Origin: Russula earlei | Taxonomy: Eukaryota > Basidiomycota > Agaricomycetes > Russulales > Russulaceae | Assembly (NCBI GenBank): GCA_025769875.1 | Contig: JAGFNK010000007.1 | Span: 248,001-312,000 of the forward strand | Length of the DNA stretch: 64,000 nt | Direction: 5' to 3' | Shown: piece by piece, positions 8,784 through 17,390 of the stretch | Layout: the number at the start of each line of letters is the position of its first letter | Position numbering within the stretch: position 1 is the stretch's first letter | Program-made: the position numbers and the translations under genes | Notes under the pieces: model-generated | Told to the model about the DNA's origin: nothing | Database searches by the model: none | The model's input: the letters and a program-made list of their open reading frames with translations, nothing else

Positions 8784-11700
8784 TTAGGGGTTACTCCTGG
8801 TGGGAATTGTCTTAAGCGCCTTCGGATATTTCCGATGGAAGTCTTTAACAAGTAATTGCGCTTTTGATAGGTTAGATGCTGGTTCCCAAGTATTTTCTGC
8901 GACCGTATACCCTTTCCATTTAACTAGGTATTGGATTCCTTTGCGGTTTGGGGAGAGCCGAGAGTTTAGGATCTGCTCTACTTCATATTGTTCTTCACCT
9001 TCGACTAATATTGGTGGCGGGTTTGAAAAGTTAGGACCATGGGCAATGGTTTCTTTGTAAGGTTTAATCAGGGAGTGGTGAAAAACTGGGTGTATCTTCC
9101 AAGACTTTGGTAGTTCGAGGCGAACGTTTACTGGATAGGCAGTGGTGACTTTGAATGGCCCATAGCGTCGAGGGGCTAGTTTTGCTTTTGGGTGAGTCGT
9201 TCGTAGATTCGTGGCTTCCAGCCATACTTGATCCCCTTCTTTAAAACGAAATGTGGAGGTTTGAGGTCCTGATTGCTTCATGATTTCTGTTGCTCGGTTC
9301 AGGGAGGCAGCTACTTCTTCTCTGAGTTGGTTTAGTCTTGATAGTCTTTCTTGGATTGAAGGGAACTTTGATGTAAAGGCAAGGGGCGGAGCAAATGTTG
9401 GGTTAAAGCCATACCAGACTTCAAATGGGGGTTTGTTCGTAGCACTGTGTTGTCTGGCATTATGTGCGAATTCCATAAAGGGAATTAGTTCTGCCCAATT
9501 GTCTGCTTGATGGTTGCAAAATATTCGTAGGTATTGTTCTAGTTCTTGGTTAACTCGTTCTGTTTCTCCGTCTGTCTGTGGGTGATATGCTGTGCTTAGT
9601 GATACTTTGACATTTAACTTTTTCCATAGTTCTTGAGTGACTTTTGCTGCGAATTGAGGGCCTCTGTCCGATATTATTTGTGTTGGGAGCCCTATTCTTC
9701 TCCAGACATTGTTCATGATTAGTGTCGCTGTTTCGTCTGCTGTGATTGTCTTGTGGCAAGGGGTAATGATTATCGCTTTACTGAATCGATCTACCACGAC
9801 TAGGAGGCTGTCGAAGCCTTGTGAAATCGGTAGGTCCGTGATAAAGTCCATAGTAATGCTTTTCCATACTTCTCCAGCTGGTGTAATCGGTACAAGGGGT
9901 GTTTCTGTCTTTGGACGGTTCTTTGTACTTTGGCAAATTGCGCAACCGTCTACATAACTTTTGACATAAGTTAGCATTCCTGGCCACCAATAGTTTCGGC
10001 TGATCAGTTCATAAGTTTTCCATTGGCCAGGATGCCCAGTGGCAAGGGAGTCGTGGTGTAGTTTTAGAATTTTCTTTCTTAGGGTGTCGTTGTTTGGGAT
10101 ATAGACTTTTCCTTTGAATAGTATTAGTCCATCTTCAAGGTTCCAGTCCTGTAAGCCTTTGGATAGTCGCCTTGGTCCATTCTTTATAATGATTGCTAAC
10201 GCGTTAGATACTTCTGGGTCATAGTCTTTGCTAGATCGTAGTTGTTGTCGAAGTTCCTGGTCGCCGATTGGTTCTGTAGCAGAGGTGCGTGTTGCTCTAA
10301 TTTTAAAAAATTTGTCATCTAGGAGCACCTTTCCATCATTTTCGTTTTGTATCCCCTCTTTAAAGTCTGGCCGCCTGGACAGACCGTCTGCTTTGTTCAT
10401 AGTTCCTGGGTGGTGGGTGATGGTGAAGTCGAAATTGCTGAGGAGGAGTGCCCATCGGGCTTGTCGTCTCGTGAGTTTCTGTTTTGTCATGAAGTATGTC
10501 AAGTTATTGTGGTCTGTCCATAGATCAATGGGGTGTGTAGCGCCTTCAAGGTAGTGTCGGAAGTGCCAGAGGGACAAGACGATAGCAAGGAGTTCTTTAT
10601 CATAGATCATGTAATTTCGTTGTGCGGGGTCCAAGGATTTCGAGAAATAGGCTACTGGGTGATATCTGTTAAATTCATCGGGTTGTTCCAAGATTGCACC
10701 GACTGCAAAGTCACTTGCATCGCAGATGAGTCGAAAGGGTTTCGTGTGGTTAGGTAACATGAGGATTGGGGCCGTTGTGAATGCTTGGATTAGCTTCTGA
10801 AATGCTTGTTCTTCATCGTCTTCCCATTTGAAGGGGTTTTCTTTCTTTGTTAAGTTAAACAAGGGCCGTGCTATTCGAGAGTATTGGTGGATAAATCGTC
10901 GATAGAAGTTGCAGAATCCTAGAAATGCTTGTACTTCCGTAACATTGGTCGGAGTAGGCCACTTTGTAATGCCTATTAACTTGTCTTGGTCCATGGATAT
11001 TCGTCCTTGGGAGATATTGATGCCTAGGTAACTAATAGAGGTTTGTCGGAAAGCACATTTCTCTGGTTTCAAGTATAAGTCGTGGTCTTGGAGTGTTTTT
11101 AGGACCTTATGTGTCCAGTCGTCTAGTTCGTTCAAGGTTTGCGCCATGATTAGTATATCATCTAGATAAACAACCACTCGTTCAGTGGCGATGTATTTTG
11201 CTAGGATGGTGTTCATAAAGCGTTGGAAAGTGGCTGGGGCGTTGCAGAGACCAAATGTCATTATCAATGGTTCGAAGAGTCCTAATGGTGTCTTGAATGC
11301 TGCGAGGTGTTCATCGCCCTCTCTGAGGCGAATATTGTTGTATCCCCATCGTACGTCAAACTTGGTAAAGTATTGGGCTCCTTGGAGTTTGTCAATTAAT
11401 TCAGGAATCAAGGGTAGTGGATACGCGTCTTTGACAGTTGCTGTATTCAGGGCTCTGTAGTCTTGCACTGGTCGTAGATTTCCTCCTTTCTTTTCTACAA
11501 AGAAGAATGGGCTGGCAATAGCTGCTTTTGATGGTCGGATTGTGCCTCTCTTCAAATGTTCGTCTAAGTATTCTTTTAGGGCTTGTAGTTCCTTGGGAGT
11601 AAGTCGATAAATGCCAGAATCACGTCGGGCGATCCCTGGTTTTAGATTGATTGCATGGTCCCATGGTTGGTGAGCAGGAAGGCGTTGAGAAGCTTGTTCA

Positions 11701-12560
11701 TCGAAAACCTTTCGCCATTTCAAGAATTGGGCGGGGATAAGTTCGTCTAATGTCTTAGGGGGTGTTTCCGCACTGGCTAACTTGGTAGCTGTGGTTGATT
11801 TGGCTCTTATGTTGATTGTTATTGGGCTAAACGCATCGTGGATTTGTTCGTCAACACATGGGTTCAATGGTCCTTCAGTATCTGGGAAGATTAGTGCAGC
11901 AATGTCCGTAAACTCGGGTTCTTCTTCTTCAGGGAAAGTAAGTGCTTGTATTTGGTAATTCCGCGTTCCAGATGCAGATGCAATGGTTATGCTTGGGTGT
12001 GTGGTAAGGCAAGTTCGGGGGCAGTTCCTCAGTGTGATTGTATCATTTGCCCAATCAATATCTGGGTTGTGGTGTCGTAGCCAATCGGTTCCTAAGATAA
12101 TGTCGTGATCTCCAATGTTAGTGACAAGGAATTCTGCTTGTTCATCATGAGTGGCGCCTGTGTGCGCTTGAATGCGAAGTCTTTGGATGGTGCTAAAGCG
12201 TATTAGTCCATTGGCATTTTGTGTTCCGTCTACATTTTGTGCTGGCAAGGGTTTGATCATAGTTCGAAGGTGCAGGTGGTGTCTTTGTGCAAATCGTTCA
12301 TGGATTATCATTCCTTCTGCTCCACTGTCGAGCAGGGCTCTTGCACCGATTTCTTTGCCGCTTGTCTTCCCTACTAAGGTAACTTTCAAGGCAATGGAAG
12401 GGGAGCGAATATTCTTGGTAAAAACTTTGGGGTAATTGATTTCTCTTTGTATCGTACTGATTTGGACCGCATCCCTCCTCGGTGCAGAAGGGGGTCCAAT
12501 TAAAAATCCATAGGAGCAGATCTTGGGCGGAGGATCGAGTCTGCAAGTGTCTCTCTCCAA
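8784..12560 (-). CDS. pol: Gypsy-A Pol polyprotein (PR-RT-RNaseH-INT-chromodomain), intact
   Basis: The open frame is 1258 codons. Aspartic protease motif LLDSGAEG at residues 76-83. RT with FDVRWGYNNIR near 401 and catalytic YLDD at 465-468. RNase H with CDASDFAVGA at 613-622 and the TDHNNL block at 682. Integrase with an HH-CC zinc-binding region (C873, C876) and the DD35E triad D905 (TMDF), D965 (SDRG), E1001 (GETERV). C-terminal chromodomain at about 1192-1246 (YEVEQIL..., YLVKWKGY, ENTWEP). The first listed codon is TTG and no ATG precedes it in frame. Pol lies in the -1 frame relative to gag and overlaps it by ~60 nt, so it is probably made as Gag-Pol by frameshifting. The order INT-chromodomain places it in the chromovirus branch. 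Confidence 0.95.
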   Translation of the reverse strand: MERDTCRLDPPPKICSYGFLIGPPSAPRRDAVQISTIQREINYPKVFTKNIRSPSIALKVTLVGKTSGKEIGARALLDSGAEGMIIHERFAQRHHLHLRTMIKPLPAQNVDGTQNANGLIRFSTIQRLRIQAHTGATHDEQAEFLVTNIGDHDIILGTDWLRHHNPDIDWANDTITLRNCPRTCLTTHPSITIASASGTRNYQIQALTFPEEEEPEFTDIAALIFPDTEGPLNPCVDEQIHDAFSPITINIRAKSTTATKLASAETPPKTLDELIPAQFLKWRKVFDEQASQRLPAHQPWDHAINLKPGIARRDSGIYRLTPKELQALKEYLDEHLKRGTIRPSKAAIASPFFFVEKKGGNLRPVQDYRALNTATVKDAYPLPLIPELIDKLQGAQYFTKFDVRWGYNNIRLREGDEHLAAFKTPLGLFEPLIMTFGLCNAPATFQRFMNTILAKYIATERVVVYLDDILIMAQTLNELDDWTHKVLKTLQDHDLYLKPEKCAFRQTSISYLGINISQGRISMDQDKLIGITKWPTPTNVTEVQAFLGFCNFYRRFIHQYSRIARPLFNLTKKENPFKWEDDEEQAFQKLIQAFTTAPILMLPNHTKPFRLICDASDFAVGAILEQPDEFNRYHPVAYFSKSLDPAQRNYMIYDKELLAIVLSLWHFRHYLEGATHPIDLWTDHNNLTYFMTKQKLTRRQARWALLLSNFDFTITHHPGTMNKADGLSRRPDFKEGIQNENDGKVLLDDKFFKIRATRTSATEPIGDQELRQQLRSSKDYDPEVSNALAIIIKNGPRRLSKGLQDWNLEDGLILFKGKVYIPNNDTLRKKILKLHHDSLATGHPGQWKTYELISRNYWWPGMLTYVKSYVDGCAICQSTKNRPKTETPLVPITPAGEVWKSITMDFITDLPISQGFDSLLVVVDRFSKAIIITPCHKTITADETATLIMNNVWRRIGLPTQIISDRGPQFAAKVTQELWKKLNVKVSLSTAYHPQTDGETERVNQELEQYLRIFCNHQADNWAELIPFMEFAHNARQHSATNKPPFEVWYGFNPTFAPPLAFTSKFPSIQERLSRLNQLREEVAASLNRATEIMKQSGPQTSTFRFKEGDQVWLEATNLRTTHPKAKLAPRRYGPFKVTTAYPVNVRLELPKSWKIHPVFHHSLIKPYKETIAHGPNFSNPPPILVEGEEQYEVEQILNSRLSPNRKGIQYLVKWKGYTVAENTWEPASNLSKAQLLVKDFHRKYPKALKTIPTRSNP

Positions 12561-14009
12561 GTCGTTAGTGAAGCAACAGGAACGGGTTCTTCTTGCGCAG
12601 GTTCGATGTTTTCATCTTGGATGGTTGTAGCTCTGACTGTTTGGGGGCGAGAACCTTGTCGTTGGCGTCCTTGAGCTGCTTTCTTTGCTCTACATTGATT
12701 TGCCATATGATTCTTCTTTCCACAATAATAACAGAGATTGTTCTTGCGTCGAAATTCTTTCTCTGCATCTGTGAGGGGTTTCCTTTCACTTCTGGATTCC
12801 CAGGGTCGTTCATTGGGCTCTCCTTGGTACAAGTTAATTTCCAATGGATTATCTGATCCTTGAGTGTTCAATCCTCGGGCACGCACAGAGCGTCCTCCTC
12901 GAAAAGCAGTGGAGTTGTATAGGTGGAAAAGGTTGTCGAATTCTCTTGCTGCTTTGACAAGGGCTGCAAGCGTAGTTGGTGTTGGTGTGATTCCCAGTAT
13001 TTTCTGATGTAAGGCCGGGTTGATGTTCTTCCTAAATGCGTACATCTTTGTTCTTTCATCGGTGGTAGCTCGTGATGCGTGGTGCGACCATTTCTGATAC
13101 CATTCATTAAATGGTAGTTTTCCTTGATAATAGGTGTGCATGGTATTAGCGGAGGCCAACTCTGCTTCTGCAGGGATAAAATGATCGGCAAAGGCTTTCT
13201 TGAAGTCGTCCCATGACCCATAGTCTGCTACGGTACGAGCCATAGCCTTGGTGGTTTGTTCTCTAGCCCACGCTCCGGCGGGTGTTCCTACTTTAAAGTG
13301 GGTTAGTGCAGCGGCAACTTTCTTGCTTTCATCTGTAAAGGAGTCGCCATTGATGTAATAATAATTGGCCAAAGCTGCCCAAAAGGCTTCTGCGTTATCA
13401 GCCTTTCCGTCAAAGGGTTCTGGTGCTGTTCCAACAAGGCGTGGATTGCTTGACATGGTGGGATTCTGAGTTGTTGTAGCTGTAACAATAGGTGGGGCTG
13501 AACCTTGTAGTTGGATTCTAGTTGGAGTGAGCGTTCGAGGGACTGCTTGTGGTACGTTGCTAGTTGTATGAGGAGTAGGTTGTTGGGTATTACGCCGAGT
13601 AGAAGGTCCTGGAGTGGTGCTTCGAGTGCTCTGAGCAGTTCCTAGGATAGCGGTAACTTCTTGAGGTGTTCTGGCTGAGAAATCGACTTCTCGATTGTTA
13701 TAGTAAACCCAATGTCTTCTAGAACGGCTCCACTTGACTGGTCTGTCTAGGAAGAGGCCTGTAGTAGTTATAGGGGTTGAAGTCTTGAACGTTTTCTGCT
13801 CCTGGGGCTGCCGCTTTAAGTTGTTCGGTGGTAACTTCGTCGTTATCGTCTTCGTATAACCAAGTGTCAGAAAGATTTCCGTGGTTGATAATAGGTGTGC
13901 CTGCAAATTTTCCTCGGTAACAGTGATCTTGGGTGTCGTAACTGAGGTTTTCAAATAGGAGTGGGATTAGATTTTCTTCTTCGTCAGTGATGTCCCTCCT
14001 AGTGCTCAT
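12500..14009 (-). pseudogene. gag: Gypsy-A Gag, N-terminal frameshift
   Basis: ATG at 14009-14007 starts an acidic N-terminus (STRRDITDEEENL). After about 80 codons the frame breaks at 13761-13766, where Gypsy-A has one base more than Gypsy-B (45,9xx-46,0xx). The rest is open to 12500 in the other frame. It contains a retrotransposon capsid-like block (WAREQTTKAMARTV..W.DFKKAFADHF.P) and one CCHC zinc knuckle, CYYCGKKNHMANQC. The stop codon sits in GAT-TTT-TAA; slipping back one base on the T-run enters pol. The capsid packages element RNA. Confidence 0.85.
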
Positions 14010-14013
14010 AGAT

Positions 14014-14634
14014 CTAGACGACTGTTATAGTCCAATGGCCGTTGTTCCAAGGATATGCAATGGTGTAGGCTGGCTTTAGTCGAATGGTATCGGGTCTTCC
14101 TTGATGTTTTCTTAATTGGATTCGGGAGTATTCTTCAGTAATGCTGCTTTGTGTTAGAACTACTCGGGTTTTCCACAGATATCCTTCAAATTCTGCTGGA
14201 GAGATGGCAAAGTCACTTATTTCCTTGGTGGGGTGCTTGTAAACTATAAAGTGTGTCAGTCGTTGATGCCAAGCTTGGGTACAATAATTCTTGAATTCAA
14301 TTAACTCTCTCCTTGAACGCGTAGGTAGGTTTAATGCTAAGAAGGATTGTTCTGGTAGATAACAGTGTAAATCAGTATTCCTAAGATCGGCACTATCAGG
14401 GGATTCAACAAGGGGTGATGCAAAGGGTTGGATAGGTATGACAGGGGTAGGAATACGATTGGTAAACAAGGGTACGTAGGCGTCAGGAGGGGTAGGAGGT
14501 AATGGTCTTTCAACAAGAAATCCTCTTGCGTTGGGAACTGTTTCTCTCTCAGGGGGTCGTTGGGATGACGCGCGTCTCCTGTGTCGAGGAGCCAGATTTA
14601 TCGAATGGGGAGGTGGTAATCGCCTGGCGTCCAC
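14014..14634 (-). CDS. Gypsy-A ORF-3, methionine-free frame before gag
   Basis: The open frame is 206 codons, beginning at a GTG and lacking any ATG. It has a basic Arg/Pro-rich N-terminus, then a compact region with AWHQRLTHFIVYKHP, EFEGYLWKTRVVL and YPWNNGHWTITVV at the end. It overlaps the end of ORF-2 (14598-14634) in the -1 frame. Its stop codon is separated from the gag ATG by only 4 nt. The Gypsy-B copy (45137-45757) is collinear with mostly conservative differences. I do not recognise a family. It could be a separate protein made from a non-AUG start, or part of a frameshifted ORF-2/3 product. Confidence 0.6.
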   Translation of the reverse strand: MDARRLPPPHSINLAPRHRRRASSQRPPERETVPNARGFLVERPLPPTPPDAYVPLFTNRIPTPVIPIQPFASPLVESPDSADLRNTDLHCYLPEQSFLALNLPTRSRRELIEFKNYCTQAWHQRLTHFIVYKHPTKEISDFAISPAEFEGYLWKTRVVLTQSSITEEYSRIQLRKHQGRPDTIRLKPAYTIAYPWNNGHWTITVV

Positions 14635-15536
14635 AAGGTAATTCCGTCAGGAGTAGGAGGTGTGTCTGGTCGAAAGTTGCACGTGCAATACTCTGTTTTG
14701 CAGTTACACCTTGCTGTCCACGGATTTGACTCAGTATCTTCTGTGCTGGCAGACCAACGTTCTTGGCTAGTTGGGACAGTGGTCTGAATCGGTGTGAGGG
14801 GTCGAGGGGCGAGACTTGAGGCTTCTAGGATTGCTGGGACAGAATAGTACGCAGGGGGACCAGTATATGAGGCGTCTGGGCTGGTAATTGCCCAAGGTTG
14901 ATTAGTAGTCTGCGTCGTATAGCCAAGAGTTAGTTTCCCAATCGAAGGTGTTGTGTATTCCTGGTACAACAGCAAGTTGGACGTAAGATTGATTTTCCCT
15001 TTGTATTCTGTTGAGGCGTAGGTGGTAGAACTGGACAGTGAGACGATAGTAGCTGATGTATGTCCAAGCCTAAGTAGAACAAGCGGTATCCTGTTCTCAA
15101 GGAGTGGATAATGATGTGGTGGCGTGGTTGAATGACTCTGGTCCAGAGGTTTAATTCACTGGTGCGTAAGGATTGGTAGTCAACTGGTTGTCCTTGGATG
15201 TTCTTTCGCTTGAGCAAGGTGCCAATATAATAGTTGTTGTCGTGCTGGTGGTAGAAGTCGACTAAGGGTTTCAAGGTATAGTGCGTGTTCGTCGTGGCTT
15301 AAGAGTTGTCCAAAAGGCAAGACTCCAAGGAACTCTTTAACAATAAGGTGGGGGAAGTCCTCGTGAGGTGGTTCAACTTCTGGTACGTCGTGTAAGTTGG
15401 TTAAAGTGGTGACAGGGAATGCGAACGGAGGTCCAAGGTTCGATAGTGATTTAGATTTAAGACGTGTCTAGTGATAGCGTCTTCTTCTTCGTCTTCTTCT
15501 AAGGCGTATTCTCGAGGCACTTTAGTTAAAACAAGA
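14598..15536 (-). pseudogene. Gypsy-A ORF-2, methionine-free frame broken by 1-bp insertions
   Basis: Collinear with the better preserved Gypsy-B copy (39450-40228 plus 45035-45173). The Gypsy-A version has several single-base insertions, for example near 15070 (TAGGCTTGG against TAGGTTGG) and 14905 (GACTACTAATC against GACTATAATC). The product has an acidic start (EEVEEEDAITRHILNL), a central region with LTVQFYHLRLNRIQRE-type sequence, and a Pro/Ser/Thr-rich tail ending in a Cys-rich patch (CNCKTEYCTC). No family is recognised. Upstream in this frame is a stop and no ATG, so its start is unknown. Confidence 0.55.
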
Positions 15537-15546
15537 AAAGGATCTT

Positions 15547-15602
15547 TATTCGATCTTTATTGAAGCGTTACAAGGGTGGTTCTTACTTTTTAAGAACCGT
15601 GC
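15547..15602 (-). promoter_or_regulatory. Hairpin plus tandem AATAAAGATC between ORF-1 and ORF-2
   Basis: Sense-strand order is ORF-1 stop, perfect hairpin GGTTCTTA-AAAAG-TAAGAACC, then AATAAAGATC twice (AATAAAGATCGAATAAAGATCC). This could be an internal poly(A)/3'-end signal that would give a short ORF-1 transcript. Gypsy-B keeps it at 39370-39429 with one base changed between the repeats. Confidence 0.45.
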
Positions 15603-16513
15603 GCAAGATCTATGGTTTCGAGCTGGTACCTCTCAATTATTTCGAGAGGGTTAAGGGGAATACGAGGCGTAAAGCAAAAGCGAAGTAGCTGGGGGTTAAA
15701 GCGGATGGTGTCGACTGTATAAGTCGAATAGTGACGTAGGGACACGCGGTTACTGTTCTCCTCGAAGTGTAAGTAGCCGTATGCGAAAGCGAGACGTCCG
15801 TCCAAGAAGTCGTGTACGATAGATAAGCAAAACGAGCCCTCGTAAGCAGGGCGGTAAATAGCAGGCAAGGTAAGTAGTTTCCTAAATAACGAGGTGTTAA
15901 AAATGTATGCGATGCGTCCGAGGGGAAAGTCAGCGTCCGGGGCGTATATCCCGACGTTGGAGCAGATGCCGAAGGGGGTGAGATTGTACTGGGTGGCAAG
16001 GGCAGTGTTGGAGGGTTCTACCGCAAAAGTGTGGACGATGCGTGCACGAAAGGCGGTAGTGAAGGTGTCTGTGAATGCGCGACGAGCTAACTGGTCTGAG
16101 GTAGGGATGCGTCCAAGGTAGTCTTGATGATTCAAGTCGTGGAGGGGACGCCACTGCTCCTGGCGACGATTGGTGGTAGGGAGGACGAAGTACTGGTGCG
16201 GATGGAAGCGAAATACTGTGCAGGGGGGACGGTCGAGGAAGCCTTCAGGTAAGGGAGGACGGTCCGCTTGCTGTTGCTCGTTCTGCGCTGGAGGGGGAGT
16301 GCCGACAGGGACAAAGTTGTCTGGGATAGGCTGGACAGTGGTAGGAGACGATGGGGGAGCCGTTGGGGAGTACAAGAGGCTGAGGGGTGAGGATGTGTCG
16401 ACCGGGTCGACGTCTTCAGTGAGGATGCGAAGAGCGGTGCGTGGAGTGGGCTGAGAGGAGAAGGGAGACGCAAGGGAGGTATTGACAAGAGTGGGGGAGT
16501 TGGGAGTAGACAC
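15590..16513 (-). CDS. Gypsy-A ORF-1, methionine-free frame after the 5' LTR
   Basis: The open frame is 307 codons starting at a GTG. A stop lies seven codons upstream, and there is no methionine anywhere in the frame. Residues 1-95 are Pro/Ser/Thr-rich (TPPPAQNEQQQADRPPLPEG). The remainder looks globular, with FRFHPHQYFVLP, LHDLNHQDYLGRIP and IAYIFNTSLFRKLL. The Gypsy-B copy (38458-39360, 300 codons) is nearly identical apart from conservative V/I changes and a frameshifted last dozen residues, which argues for protein-level constraint. I recognise no homologous family. Chromoviruses usually have no gene here. Confidence 0.6.
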   Translation of the reverse strand: MSTPNSPTLVNTSLASPFSSQPTPRTALRILTEDVDPVDTSSPLSLLYSPTAPPSSPTTVQPIPDNFVPVGTPPPAQNEQQQADRPPLPEGFLDRPPCTVFRFHPHQYFVLPTTNRRQEQWRPLHDLNHQDYLGRIPTSDQLARRAFTDTFTTAFRARIVHTFAVEPSNTALATQYNLTPFGICSNVGIYAPDADFPLGRIAYIFNTSLFRKLLTLPAIYRPAYEGSFCLSIVHDFLDGRLAFAYGYLHFEENSNRVSLRHYSTYTVDTIRFNPQLLRFCFTPRIPLNPLEIIERYQLETIDLAHGS

Positions 16514-16547
16514 TTGAGCGTTGGCTGGTCAATACAAGAATGATGAG

Positions 16548-16557
16548 AGACTGTCCA
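16548..16557 (-). promoter_or_regulatory. Gypsy-A primer-binding site, self-priming type
   Basis: TGGACAGTCT on the sense strand starts 2 nt after the 5' LTR. It is exactly complementary to AGACTGTCCA (16846-16855, sense) just downstream of the LTR TATA box, at the predicted mRNA 5' end. Tf1 of fission yeast primes this way with the first 11 nt of its own mRNA. No tRNA 3' end fits by inspection. Confidence 0.75.
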
Positions 16558-16559
16558 GA

Positions 16560-17390
16560 TGTCAAGACACGTACTGCTGATCACTAAGGACTCAGGAGCA
16601 GGTGGGCAGGGGTCGGAACAGATGGTACGCGGCGTAAACGGCGTTGAACAGGAGGACGAGCCAAACGACTAGAAGATACCAGATGGGGACTGGTATGTGT
16701 TGCAAGAGGCAGAGGCGAAGAGTAGAGGCCAGTGCAGCGAGGGACTTTAAACAAGGCGGTCGTTGAAGAGTACCTTGAAGACGAGGGAAGGCTTTAGACT
16801 GAGCAGTCGCAGGGGAGTACCCAGGAAGATGGAGAGTATCACAAATGGACAGTCTGACGACTGCCATGCTTCATTGGGGCTTATATACAGTAGTACAGGG
16901 TCGATTACAAAGCACTGGGACTATTCTAGACTCTTTGGTACCATCCAATAGGACTACAGAGGCATAAACTTGCTTGTGTCAAGTTTCAGGCTTACTGAGC
17001 GCATTACTGATCATTGTGGAGCGATGACATCATTATGATGTCACTGTGGGGCGCTTAGTGAGCCTATGAGGTCACTGTGGAGTCGCTCAGTCAGCCATGA
17101 TGTCATTGGAGCCTTGATGACGTCAGATGATTTATGCAACAGTTTCTAAGAGTTTGTGCCGCTGTTTCGGGTCCATGGTGGCTGGGTGGCCATGTGGCTG
17201 CCACGCGATGATTACCCGATTAGGAAACCGGTGCCTGGTCGTGTTAGAGTGCCTTTGCAATAGCAATATCTTGTACCGCAGGAGGGATAGCCCAGAAAAT
17301 GGAAGGGAGTCGGCAATGCAAAGTGAGAGAGGTCTTTCTTGAGTAAAATAGGACAATCCTTCGGCCAGGACTTGGCCTGGTTCGTAAACA
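16560..17390 (-). repeat. 5' LTR of Gypsy-A
   Basis: 831 bp, sense ends TGTTTACGAACC and TGTCTTGACA. The TATA box (TATATAAGCC, complement of 16878-16887) lies about 25-30 bp before the AGACTGTCCA motif. The extra T near the first bases (TGTTTACG against TGTTACG) is private to this copy. Confidence 0.95.
17025..17125 (-). promoter_or_regulatory. Cluster of five TGANNTCA (CRE/ATF-like) sites in U3
   Basis: TGACATCA 17025-17032, TGATGTCA 17036-17043, TGAGGTCA 17067-17074, TGATGTCA 17098-17105 and the perfect CRE TGACGTCA 17118-17125. Fungal bZIP factors of the Atf1/CREB type bind TGACGTCA. The cluster lies upstream of the TATA box in every copy of this LTR, so it is a plausible enhancer; binding is inferred. 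Confidence 0.5.

Larger units (their letters stand above)
7709..17390 (-). mobile_element. Gypsy-A: 9.68-kb chromovirus (Ty3/Gypsy with chromodomain)
   Basis: Two direct LTRs (7709-8536 and 16560-17390) enclose, in minus-strand order: primer-binding site, methionine-free ORF-1, ORF-2 and ORF-3, gag, pol with protease, RT, RNase H, integrase and chromodomain, then a polypurine tract. The LTRs differ at roughly a dozen sites by eye. Flanks GTAGG (7704-7708) and GACAT (17391-17395) do not match, so there is no TSD. The interrupted LTR-Y does not resume on the right either, so one side was lost or exchanged. Pol is open throughout, but ORF-2 and the gag N-terminus carry 1-bp insertions. Confidence 0.95.

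Noticed and set aside
15548..15602. An intron joining ORF-1 to ORF-2 (GTAAGA...CTAAAG)
   Set aside because: The ORF-1 stop codon lies before the donor in both copies, so splicing there would not fuse the frames.
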